64,000 nucleotides of DNA from an uncultured Paenibacillaceae bacterium (GTDB lineage: Bacteria; Bacillota; Bacilli; Paenibacillales; K13), in contig CAJXLT010000001.1 of the NCBI GenBank assembly GCA_913056365.1, positions 248,001 to 312,000 of the forward strand, in the 5' to 3' direction. Positions 27,952 to 36,193 of the stretch are shown here, piece after piece. Position numbers and translations under genes: made by a program. Within the stretch, counting starts at the first letter, position 1; each line of letters opens with the position of its first letter. The notes under the pieces are model-generated. The model had not been told where the DNA came from. It did no database searches and worked only from the letters and a program-made list of their open reading frames with translations.

Positions 27952-29300
27952 AGAACTTGCCGGTTCGCATTGGTTACATTGGCGGTCAGCCGCAGCGCAT
28001 TAATGAACGGGCGATTGACAGCCAGTGGATCGGTTATTTGGGCGAGCATGCCGAGACAGTCAGCATCCCGCCGCTCAGTATTATGAAGCTGTTCGGAGGC
28101 GCGATTGAGCAGTGGCGTCGCAAGCTGCCCGGCTCAATTGAAGGGTTTGCGGAGCGGCTGCGTCAGCTGTGCGCGAAGTATGAGATTCAAGCGATGTATG
28201 TCAATCTTCCCGTCCTTCTGCCTTATCTAATGATGGCGCGGAACGAGGGAGGAATCAAGCTGAGCTTTCTGTTCATTGCTCATTCAGTTGGCTCTGAATT
28301 TTGGCTGAAGCAATGGATCGGCATCGCTCCGCTTCTTCAACAGCAGGATGTGCTGCTTACCAGCTCCGCTTCCAGTCGGGAGGCGCTGCTGCGCTTGTCC
28401 CCTGTTTATCGCCATGCGAAGCTGATCCCGCTCTGTATTCAGACCCGTGAGGGGGCATCGATACGAAGCACGGCAATGCGCGATCATTCCTCTGCCCGGA
28501 ATATGCTGGCAATTGGACGGATTGATCCTGACAAGAATATCCATGTGCTGCTCCGCTGCTTCGCCGAGATTCGCAGGCAAGTGCCTGATGCACATCTATA
28601 TATTGCGGGGGAGTATACAGGTGCATCCGCGGAGGCAATTGACCGGTATCGCTCAGAGCTCGCTGCATTCATTGAGAATGCATGCTTGTCCGATTGCGTG
28701 AGCTTCACCGGGCCGGTTATCGGGGAGCAGAAGGAGCAGCTCTTCGCACAAGCAGATGTGCTTGTGAACTTGTCTACCGATCTGGGAGAGACCTTCGGGT
28801 TTAATTTGCTCGAGGCGAAAACTTGGGGATTGCCTGTTGTATGTACTGGCTGGGACGGGTTTTGCGAGCTAGTAGCAGATGGCGAGGATGGCATCTTGAC
28901 AGCCTGCCACTGGGATGGGGACAGCCCGACTGTTGATGAAGCGGACGTAGTGCAGGCGTGTGTGAGGCTGCTGTCTGATGACGTACTGCGAGAGAGATTG
29001 GCAGCCAATGCTTGGCATCGAGCGCGGAACTATGATTATCATATGATCATGCCGCAGATTATAGCGGAATTAGAAGCGGCGCTTGAGGTGCCTGCTGCGC
29101 GCAGGGAGATACCCTTCAATACGCCGATTGCCGAGCTGGACGAGCTTTATGAGCTGTCAGCATTAGATCGGCTGCCATTTCTGAACGAAACACCCGTGTC
29201 GATACTATCGTTGGCGGATACGCATGCTCCCGAATGGCCATCCATGGTCAAGCCGGTCGTGCAGCATTTCGCTAGGAGGACAAGCTATGCAGAGCTATAG
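27948..29300 (+). CDS. GT4-family glycosyltransferase with C-terminal extension
   Basis: The 450-residue GT-B protein has a typical GT4 donor domain: ARNMLAIGRIDPDKNIHVLL, DAHLYIAGEYTGAS and ETFGFNLLEAKTWGLPVVCTGWDGF with the E-x7-E-like motif. The last ~70 residues after ELEAALEVPAA extend beyond the usual fold, and I recognise no domain there. It probably adds a sugar from a nucleotide donor to the product. It overlaps the aminotransferase gene by four bases and the exporter gene by 14. Confidence 0.85.
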   Translation: MKNLPVRIGYIGGQPQRINERAIDSQWIGYLGEHAETVSIPPLSIMKLFGGAIEQWRRKLPGSIEGFAERLRQLCAKYEIQAMYVNLPVLLPYLMMARNEGGIKLSFLFIAHSVGSEFWLKQWIGIAPLLQQQDVLLTSSASSREALLRLSPVYRHAKLIPLCIQTREGASIRSTAMRDHSSARNMLAIGRIDPDKNIHVLLRCFAEIRRQVPDAHLYIAGEYTGASAEAIDRYRSELAAFIENACLSDCVSFTGPVIGEQKEQLFAQADVLVNLSTDLGETFGFNLLEAKTWGLPVVCTGWDGFCELVADGEDGILTACHWDGDSPTVDEADVVQACVRLLSDDVLRERLAANAWHRARNYDYHMIMPQIIAELEAALEVPAARREIPFNTPIAELDELYELSALDRLPFLNETPVSILSLADTHAPEWPSMVKPVVQHFARRTSYAEL

Positions 29301-31086
29301 ATTGTTGCTAAGAATTGTTCCTTATCTTCGCGTGCGCAAAGGCGCGATGACCTTGATTTATATACTGACGGCGATTGATTTAACGTTGGCAATGGCGCAG
29401 CCGTTGATCTTCGCTTACTTAATCGACCATGTGCTGATTGAGCGAAGGACAGAAATGATTATGCCCATTCTCGCTCTGTCGGTCGCAGCGGCCTTGTGCT
29501 CAGCTAGCCTAGCTGTAGTCAAGAGCGGGCTAATACGCAGAGTGCTGGCGCAGAATACGTTGGAAGTACGAGATACGTTGACACGGCATATTCGCAAAAT
29601 CCCGATTTGGGAAATCGAGCGACACGGCGCAGGCAAGTTTGCTGCTATGCTTGGCTATGATTCCCATACGCTCGCCAACTACCTGAGCATGGTCATTACC
29701 GAGATATTGACACAATTGTATATGCTTTGTCTGGCATTGGGGTTGCTCTTCTATATGGATTGGCGGCTTGGTCTGGTCGCGATGGCAAGCATTGGTGTCA
29801 TCTTGCTAATCCCGCGTATGTACAGAAAGCCGATGGCACAGCATGCGTCTGAAGTGCGCTCGCACAATGAAGCGATTGGCTCCTATCTGTATGAACATAT
29901 TGAAGCGTCTAAGGAAATACGCATGTTCGGGTTGGAAGGATGGGAGCGCACGCGCAATGAGGGCATCTATGGCGGGCTGGTGCGAAGCAGCACGCGCGAG
30001 ACGGTGTTCCAGCAGCTTTCGAATCAGTCGAGTGTGCTCGTTATTAGCTTCATTATTGTATTGATTTATTGGATTGGCAGCCAACAGGTGCTGAAGGAAG
30101 CACTGTCTGTCGGCATGCTTGTAGCTGCGGTATCATACTTGCACAACGTCTTGAATCCAGTCCGTGCCATTAATGACACCTATGTCGAAGCCCAACGTGC
30201 AGAGGTGGCGCTGCAGCGCGTAGAAGCGTTCGTGAGCATTCCCTGCGAGCGAGCACTACTTGCTCCCGAGCCGCAAGGACATGCAGCGTTCCCTTGGAAT
30301 GAGAAGGTACCGGATGTGATTTGTAACAATCTCTATGCTTCCAGCTATGGACAGCAAATTCTGAAAGGGCTTGATCTGCGTGTGCGCGCAGGTGAGGTGG
30401 TCGCCTTCGTCGGCAGAAGTGGCTCTGGGAAGACGACGTTGTTCCGCGCTATGATGGGCTTTATCGATATTGATTCCGGCGAGCTCAGCATCGGCGGGAC
30501 AGCGATCGAGAAGCTACATCGTCAGGCATTGAGCGCTGGAATCGGAACAGTATTTCAGGATTCTTATATCGTCAGCGGCACCCTCTTCGAGAACATTGCA
30601 TTGGGCAGCTTAGACGCCTCTTACGAGGAAGTATATGAAGCGGCGTGCAACGCCAATTTGCAAGCGTTCATCGACAGTCTTCCTGAAGGTCTGTATACGC
30701 GTGTAGATCATAAGGGCTTTCAATTATCGGGCGGACAGCGGCAACGAATCGCGATCGCCCGTGTGTTCCTGAAGAAACCGGGTCTGCTCATTTTGGATGA
30801 GCCTACGTCAGCACTAGATCTGCGGACAGAGGAGGAGGTTATGAAAGCACTTCGCCGGGTGATGCAGGGCAGGACGACGTTAATATCCTCGCATAAGCTG
30901 TCGACGATGGAAGCCACGGACTATATTTATGTGCTGGATCAAGGCAGGATCGTAGAATCGGGAACGTACCAGGAATTGATTCAAGGTTCGGCGCATTTCA
31001 GCTCCATCATGCAGGAGAAGAAGCTGGAGGAAGCGGCTGTACAGAGACCGGACAGACCCGCGCATCCTGAAGGCGCTTATGGTTAA
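29287..31086 (+). CDS. ABC exporter with fused membrane and ATPase domains
   Basis: The 599-residue half-transporter has six membrane helices in residues ~15-300. The nucleotide-binding domain has Walker A VGRSGSGKTTL, signature LSGGQRQRIAIARV, Walker B LLILDEPTSALD and H-loop SSHKLSTME. It resembles lipid- and peptide-exporting MsbA-type homodimers. By position it exports the cluster's product. ATG 29287 is chosen because TAGGAGGA lies at 29273-29280 and the membrane domain begins there. A 59-base gap follows, the longest after the ACP3 spacer, so a secondary start of transcription is possible. Confidence 0.92.
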   Translation: MQSYRLLLRIVPYLRVRKGAMTLIYILTAIDLTLAMAQPLIFAYLIDHVLIERRTEMIMPILALSVAAALCSASLAVVKSGLIRRVLAQNTLEVRDTLTRHIRKIPIWEIERHGAGKFAAMLGYDSHTLANYLSMVITEILTQLYMLCLALGLLFYMDWRLGLVAMASIGVILLIPRMYRKPMAQHASEVRSHNEAIGSYLYEHIEASKEIRMFGLEGWERTRNEGIYGGLVRSSTRETVFQQLSNQSSVLVISFIIVLIYWIGSQQVLKEALSVGMLVAAVSYLHNVLNPVRAINDTYVEAQRAEVALQRVEAFVSIPCERALLAPEPQGHAAFPWNEKVPDVICNNLYASSYGQQILKGLDLRVRAGEVVAFVGRSGSGKTTLFRAMMGFIDIDSGELSIGGTAIEKLHRQALSAGIGTVFQDSYIVSGTLFENIALGSLDASYEEVYEAACNANLQAFIDSLPEGLYTRVDHKGFQLSGGQRQRIAIARVFLKKPGLLILDEPTSALDLRTEEEVMKALRRVMQGRTTLISSHKLSTMEATDYIYVLDQGRIVESGTYQELIQGSAHFSSIMQEKKLEEAAVQRPDRPAHPEGAYG

Positions 31087-31145
31087 TTGGCCAACAGCTG
31101 CAGGCACAATGATAAGCTTACACCGGATAACGAAGGAGAACATGT

Positions 31146-32168
31146 ATGTGGTTACCGAAACCGGAAACATATCACGGCAACAAGGACATCCTGCAATGCT
31201 ATGAGGCTTTGATAGGCGGATATATTACGGCTCATGGTCAGCCATGCCATTGGCTGTTCGCAGATAGCTGGGGGTTCTACTATACATCCATGCAGCAGTA
31301 TGGTGCATATGAGCCAGCTTGCGTCTATCCGATGTGGCACAACCTGAATCGAATTTACGGCATTCGTCAACGGTTATTCCACGGTGCAACGTTGCGCATG
31401 TTGGCCGATTGGCTCAGCACGAATCAATCTCCTGTCTTCTTGGTAGCCGATCAATATGAACTTCCCTGGGTAACGGAATATCGGATGATGCATCACGACC
31501 ATTATCTAGCTGCCACGGCTGTTAGTGAAGATGGCACGAAGCTGTTCATACAAGATTTGTGGCCGAATGAGATGAGGGAATGGCGTGACCTTGCGGAGCT
31601 TGAATCGGCCTTTCACGCGCGCGGTAGTCGTGCTCTGCAACTGACTGAGCCCCGGCTTAAGATTGATGCGGACTTGATTCGCCGTCTTCTCACTGACGCG
31701 ATTGCTAGAATGCGCGGCGAAGAGCGTGAAGACTATTGCAGTGGATTGGCTGGCTTGCGACAATTCCGGCAAGATGTTGTACAGACGAGCGCTGATGCGC
31801 TGCTACCGATGGAGCAACGATTTGATATGCTTCGCCGAGTGGTCGATGTGCGTTACTTGTTCCTTGAATTTCTCTGCTTCGTGCAGCAGCAGCCTGTCTG
31901 GTCGAGTCAGCTCCCATCCGGTATTATCTCTGCTGTGGAGAAGTGTATAGCGGCATGGCAGTCCTTGCGCAACTACATGGTGTTGTCGTCACTTAAGGGG
32001 AACTACCGACCTGCTAGATGCTCGGCGCTGCTGGATAAGATCTTGGAGTGTGAGCAGGCTTGCCTGCATGCGACCGAAACATGGCTTGCACGATACCATC
32101 CAATTATAGGGAACGGGAGGGGAGGGGATGAGCATTATGAGACAGCAGGCAGTTCCGATTTCACTTGA
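31146..32168 (+). CDS. BtrH-like cysteine acyltransferase 1
   Basis: The 340-residue protein has an N-terminal papain-like fold of the butirosin BtrH type. A likely triad is C18 in DILQCYEALIGG, H119 in MHHDHYLAA and D137 in FIQDLW. BtrH transfers an acyl group from an acyl carrier protein to the amine of an aminoglycoside. The C-terminal half is helical, with no domain I recognise. Two further proteins of this kind lie at 32718 and 35212, and the spacing from Cys to the following Gly (13 residues) is the same in this one and the third. AAGGAG (31133-31138) supports this start. Confidence 0.7.
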   Translation: MWLPKPETYHGNKDILQCYEALIGGYITAHGQPCHWLFADSWGFYYTSMQQYGAYEPACVYPMWHNLNRIYGIRQRLFHGATLRMLADWLSTNQSPVFLVADQYELPWVTEYRMMHHDHYLAATAVSEDGTKLFIQDLWPNEMREWRDLAELESAFHARGSRALQLTEPRLKIDADLIRRLLTDAIARMRGEEREDYCSGLAGLRQFRQDVVQTSADALLPMEQRFDMLRRVVDVRYLFLEFLCFVQQQPVWSSQLPSGIISAVEKCIAAWQSLRNYMVLSSLKGNYRPARCSALLDKILECEQACLHATETWLARYHPIIGNGRGGDEHYETAGSSDFT

Positions 32169-32700
32169 TGCCCACTTGAATTGGAAGGGCGTCACCTGGC
32201 GTGAGTTAGATATTCAAGGACAAGTAGACCCGCGCGGTGCCAGTATTCCAGGAGAAGTGTATCCACAGGAAGGTTCGCTGAACATTGGCGGCATTCCGTT
32301 TCACATTCCAGCATCCAATAGCGCGCGAGAAGATATGGTCAGCTGTGAGGGACAGCAGATTGTCTGCTCGAAGCCTGGACAGTATGAGACGCTGATCGTG
32401 CTTGGTTTTTCAGTATTTGGTGATTACTCGGACTTCATAGGATTTTCCTATGAGAATGCAATCAGCGAGCTGAAGCCGCTAGAACTGACTGACTGGTTCC
32501 AATATTATCCGAATAAATCTGCGTTGTTTGGCGAGGAGACCGCATTCGAAATTCCATATTTTCTTGATGAAGCGGAGGAGGTGGCGCGTCCGGTTGCCGT
32601 CTGGCTGCAGCGTATTCCTTGCAATCCTGCACTGACCTTGCAACAGATTCGCCTGCCGGATAATCCGTTCATGTTCATCGTGGCGATGACATTAACCTGA
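32128..32700 (+). CDS. Protein of unknown function between two BtrH-like genes
   Basis: The 190-residue protein is not recognised. It is beta-rich, without signal peptide or membrane helix. It has DIQGQVDPRGASIPGE, a possible ligand-binding loop NIGGIPFHIPASNSARED, and a central SVFGDYSDFIGFSYEN, and reads like a beta-sandwich or jelly-roll. It overlaps the first BtrH-like gene by 41 bases and has a very strong GGGAGGGGAGGGG site, so it is a genuine coupled gene. It could be a binding or accessory subunit for the acyltransferases. Confidence 0.75.
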   Translation: MSIMRQQAVPISLDAHLNWKGVTWRELDIQGQVDPRGASIPGEVYPQEGSLNIGGIPFHIPASNSAREDMVSCEGQQIVCSKPGQYETLIVLGFSVFGDYSDFIGFSYENAISELKPLELTDWFQYYPNKSALFGEETAFEIPYFLDEAEEVARPVAVWLQRIPCNPALTLQQIRLPDNPFMFIVAMTLT

Positions 32701-32717
32701 ATTCTAGGAGGTTGCCC

Positions 32718-33731
32718 ATGCAACAGACTGCTCTGAATCCTCCCAAGCGATATCATGCGTACCAGAATATTCTGCAATGCTATGATACGGTCATTGCTTC
32801 TTATATTAGCGGCAGCGGGCTTCCCTATCATTGGCTGTTCAGTGAGCATTGGGGATTCTACTACTATGATGCGGAGCGATTCTACTATCGCCGTCATTAT
32901 TCACGGTATCCCTTGTGGGACGCACTCCGTAAATTATACAAGGTGAGGAAAACGATGTTTACCGATATTCCGCTTACGGCTTTGCTGGACAGTCCGCGCT
33001 TCGCGCAGAAGAAGCAAATGTTCGTCATCGCGGATGAGTTCGACCTGCCGTGGACACCGGAATATCAGAATATCCATCATCCGCATTATTTCTTGCTTAC
33101 CGATTATGATAAGGCAGGGCATAAGGTGTATGTCAACGATTGGTGGCCTGTGCCGTACCAGGATTGGCTGGATTTGTCGATGCTGGAAGCTTCCTTTCAA
33201 GAGATGGGAGAGCACGCATTCGTCTTGTCCGAGCCGTCCTTTCACTATTCAGACGCTCTGCTGCTTGAGCAGATGGAGGTGGCTTATACGCAGATGACGG
33301 GCTGGGAGGATAATGGCCTGAGCGCGGGGATATACGGTATTAGGCGATTCCAGCAAGATATATTGCGGATGGGTCAGGAGACTGCTAGTTTCATCGACCG
33401 CTGGTTCTATATGGTGAAGCTGACGATTGAGGCCAAATATTTGTTCCTTGAATACGTCCTCTTCCTGAAGGTGGAACGCGGCTGCCCGATTCCGGATGCG
33501 TTCACGCAATTGCTGGAGCGCACGATCAACGGATGGTTCTCCTTCCGCAATACGATGATGTCCGCGAAGATTCGGAAGTCGCTGCAGCCAGACAAGCTTG
33601 CCGATCGATTAGGCAAAGTTGTCGAACTGGAGCAGGCTTGCGCCGAACAATGGGGAGACATCATGCAGCAGACTCGTCTATCCGTGCAGGAAAGCGCAGA
33701 TCACTCGGAAAGCGGGGAAAGTATCCGATGA
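32718..33731 (+). CDS. BtrH-like cysteine acyltransferase 2
   Basis: The 337-residue protein is clearly a paralogue of the first: QNILQCYDTVIASYISGSG, YHWLFSEHWGFYYYD and NIHHPHYFLLTDYD mirror it. The likely triad is C21, H123 and D141 (YVNDWW). Paralogy suggests two related acyl transfers, or a heterodimer. ATG 32718 follows TAGGAGG by six bases. Its stop overlaps the GT2 gene by four bases. Confidence 0.7.
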   Translation: MQQTALNPPKRYHAYQNILQCYDTVIASYISGSGLPYHWLFSEHWGFYYYDAERFYYRRHYSRYPLWDALRKLYKVRKTMFTDIPLTALLDSPRFAQKKQMFVIADEFDLPWTPEYQNIHHPHYFLLTDYDKAGHKVYVNDWWPVPYQDWLDLSMLEASFQEMGEHAFVLSEPSFHYSDALLLEQMEVAYTQMTGWEDNGLSAGIYGIRRFQQDILRMGQETASFIDRWFYMVKLTIEAKYLFLEYVLFLKVERGCPIPDAFTQLLERTINGWFSFRNTMMSAKIRKSLQPDKLADRLGKVVELEQACAEQWGDIMQQTRLSVQESADHSESGESIR

Positions 33732-35191
33732 GAATATCGTGCATCGTCCCAACCTATAATTCAGCCTTCTACCTAAGAATGGGGCTGGAATCACTGACCT
33801 TACAGCAGTTGGTGGACAATGTAGAGCTGGAAGTGATTGTAGTCGATGATGGTTCAACAGATAATACAGCTGCTGTAGTCGATGCTGTCCGCAGTGCGAA
33901 CGTTCGCATCAGCTATGTGCATCGTCCGAGAGACGCATATGCGAATCGTTCCCGGACGCGCAATTTGGGCATTGCCAAGGCGAGCGGGGATGTCTTGTGC
34001 TTTCTCGATGCTGGGGTTATCGTGCCGCCTTCATTCTTCCAGCGGGTGGCGGATCGATTGGGCAACGAGCCGAATATGGTGCTTGCCCACGAAACGTACG
34101 GGCTATACATCGATCCGGAAGAGGAAGATATGAGCATTTTGGATGATTTTGCCGTGGAACGTCTGGATGAGTGCATGCCGCGCATACAGCAGTTGCAGTC
34201 GTGGACCGACCCGCGGAGTCTCAGCGCACCGTATATTCATTACAACTTGAGTCTGCTGCCTGCACCGTGGACGGACGGTTGGAGCTGTGCATTATCGGTT
34301 CCAGCACAGCTTGTGGACACAGCAGGCGGCTTCGATGAGCGTTTCTACGGTTGGGGAGTGGAGGATTGTGAATTTGCCTATCGTCTGTATCGCGCCGGGG
34401 CGCAATTTCGCTTCGAACGTCAGGCGTATGCTTTCCATTATCCGCATCCTATCTCCCGATCTGCTGCGAAGGAGCAATCGCTGCGTGACAACAGCATTCA
34501 GATGCATCACATGCATTATGAATTGGACACAGAATGCTACGTCCATTACTTGGGCTTGCATTATCAAGGCTTCCTCGAGAAGCTGAGGACGCTGGACTTG
34601 TCTGCGCTCTTGCCTGCGGAACTGCCGCAACAATGGCTGCGAGACGAATCTCAGCCTACACCTTCCGGACGTGTGCTGGCAATCGGAATTGACCGACCAG
34701 ACTGGATTCGCAGCTTGGGAGCAACCCATGTGTTCGCACATAACGAACAGGTCAGCAGCCTATTGCGCGAGCAGTTGCCGGAGTCGGACATTCGCTGTCT
34801 GATCGGCGTAGATACGCCGTATGAGGAAGGCTGCTTCGAGCGCATCTATATATCTGACTATGTTCGCACCTTTCATCCAGCTATCATTCGTCTCATGTTC
34901 TCTGAGTTGAAGCGAATCGGCAAGCGTATTATCTGGCTGCGCGCAGATATGGATGCATCGCCATTCGCAGAGGTCGATCCAGTGTTGGCCAATAGATTGA
35001 AGGAAATTTGCCGTGCGCCTGCTCGAAGCACTCCGGCACCGTTCGATCAGGAATATGCCCCGAGCCGACACAAGCGCTTGGTGATGGAGAAGATCTATTG
35101 GCTGCGCGCGATGGAAGTAGAGACCATAGCTGACGAGACAGGACTTGCGCTGGAAGCCAGAAGCTGTCCGGCACCGGTCTGTTCATGCTAA
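33728..35191 (+). CDS. GT2 glycosyltransferase with galactosyltransferase-C region and C-terminal Rossmann-like domain
   Basis: Residues 1-230 of 487 form a GT2 (GT-A) domain: MRISCIVPTYNSAFYLRMGL, VVDDGSTDN, and a late FDERFYGWGVEDCEFAYRLY in the style of the N-acetylgalactosaminyl/galactosyltransferase C-terminal region, with the acidic catalytic motif ED. From about residue 310 a separate domain follows with VLAIGIDRPDWIRSLGATHV and FERIYISDYVRTFHPAIIR, resembling a degenerate class I methyltransferase or Rossmann fold without a clear glycine-rich loop. The fusion is unusual. It overlaps both neighbours by a few bases. Confidence 0.85.
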   Translation: MRISCIVPTYNSAFYLRMGLESLTLQQLVDNVELEVIVVDDGSTDNTAAVVDAVRSANVRISYVHRPRDAYANRSRTRNLGIAKASGDVLCFLDAGVIVPPSFFQRVADRLGNEPNMVLAHETYGLYIDPEEEDMSILDDFAVERLDECMPRIQQLQSWTDPRSLSAPYIHYNLSLLPAPWTDGWSCALSVPAQLVDTAGGFDERFYGWGVEDCEFAYRLYRAGAQFRFERQAYAFHYPHPISRSAAKEQSLRDNSIQMHHMHYELDTECYVHYLGLHYQGFLEKLRTLDLSALLPAELPQQWLRDESQPTPSGRVLAIGIDRPDWIRSLGATHVFAHNEQVSSLLREQLPESDIRCLIGVDTPYEEGCFERIYISDYVRTFHPAIIRLMFSELKRIGKRIIWLRADMDASPFAEVDPVLANRLKEICRAPARSTPAPFDQEYAPSRHKRLVMEKIYWLRAMEVETIADETGLALEARSCPAPVCSC

Positions 35192-35211
35192 CTAGAGAGA
35201 GGGGAAGTCTA

Positions 35212-36183
35212 GTGGAACCAAGCTCAAGCACGGAGCAGAACATGATTAGTTTGGGAGCGTTGGAATGCACATCATCGTGTATTATGACGGCGCTTTCCCT
35301 GTTCGGGTTGAATCCGCAGCATTTTTTGCTCGCATACTGGGATATCAACTATCACCGCGGCAACCTATTGTCGTCGCGTAATCCGTATTATCATGATTTG
35401 CGGCCATTCTATGGCATTCAGAAATCTTATGAGGAACAGGAGACGCTGGAGCCGATCCTTGCATCGATTCGTCAAGGTCATCTAATTATGCTGCGTTGCC
35501 AGGCATCTGATCTTTCGTTCTTCCCTAGAGAGCTGCTTAGTCATGATGCAGCTGGCTTCGATCACTATTGCTTGCTAACACAATATGACGAAGTGTCCCA
35601 AGTCTTCCACGTTGTTGATCCTATCGCTTCGCATATCGGTGTGATTACGATAGAAGAGCTTGTGAAGGCAAGTATGGCTGGAGGTAAGCTGTACTATTAT
35701 GAGATAGACAGACCGTCAGACCCATTCCACTGTCCAACCAATGCCTCGTTGTTCCGGATTGGCGCAGAAATGAATTATCGCTCTGTATTCCACAATGACG
35801 TTAGTGGCTTGCGCGCGTTCGATCAATTTGCCAACGAGCTAGAGCTATCAGCACAATGGGACGTGGCGGAGCGGGATTCCTGGTTGCGGGCGAATACCAT
35901 TACGGTCAGCTCGACGATCAAGCTTCGCAAGCTGGTATGGGACAGCTATACGGCATTGCATGTGCTGGAGCCTGTATTGCATGCTTCGCTTGCGTCCTCA
36001 GTCAAAGCGATCGTCTCGAACTGGACGCGACTCAATCTGTCACTTATCAAATATAAGCAAAAGCAAGATACGCAGCTAATCAGCAACTGCCAACAAGTGC
36101 TCTTCAGGCTGCGCGAGCTGGAGAAGCAGTTCCTGCTTGACCTGCGTGAGGCTGGTCTGTCACTCGAGACCAAGATCGGATAG
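35212..36183 (+). CDS. BtrH-like cysteine acyltransferase 3
   Basis: The 323-residue protein is more distant from the other two but keeps the layout: C19 in LGALECTSSCIMTALSLFG, H118 in FDHYCLLTQYD and D136 in FHVVDP. This is the order expected of BtrH/C39-like cysteine enzymes. The GTG at 35212 is preferred since GAGAGGGGA lies seven bases upstream. An ATG at 35185 overlaps the GT2 stop without a visible site and would add nine residues. With three such genes interleaved with glycosyltransferases, acylation of several positions or with different acyl groups is plausible. Confidence 0.65.
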   Translation: MEPSSSTEQNMISLGALECTSSCIMTALSLFGLNPQHFLLAYWDINYHRGNLLSSRNPYYHDLRPFYGIQKSYEEQETLEPILASIRQGHLIMLRCQASDLSFFPRELLSHDAAGFDHYCLLTQYDEVSQVFHVVDPIASHIGVITIEELVKASMAGGKLYYYEIDRPSDPFHCPTNASLFRIGAEMNYRSVFHNDVSGLRAFDQFANELELSAQWDVAERDSWLRANTITVSSTIKLRKLVWDSYTALHVLEPVLHASLASSVKAIVSNWTRLNLSLIKYKQKQDTQLISNCQQVLFRLRELEKQFLLDLREAGLSLETKIG

Positions 36184-36193
36184 GAGGAAGCAC

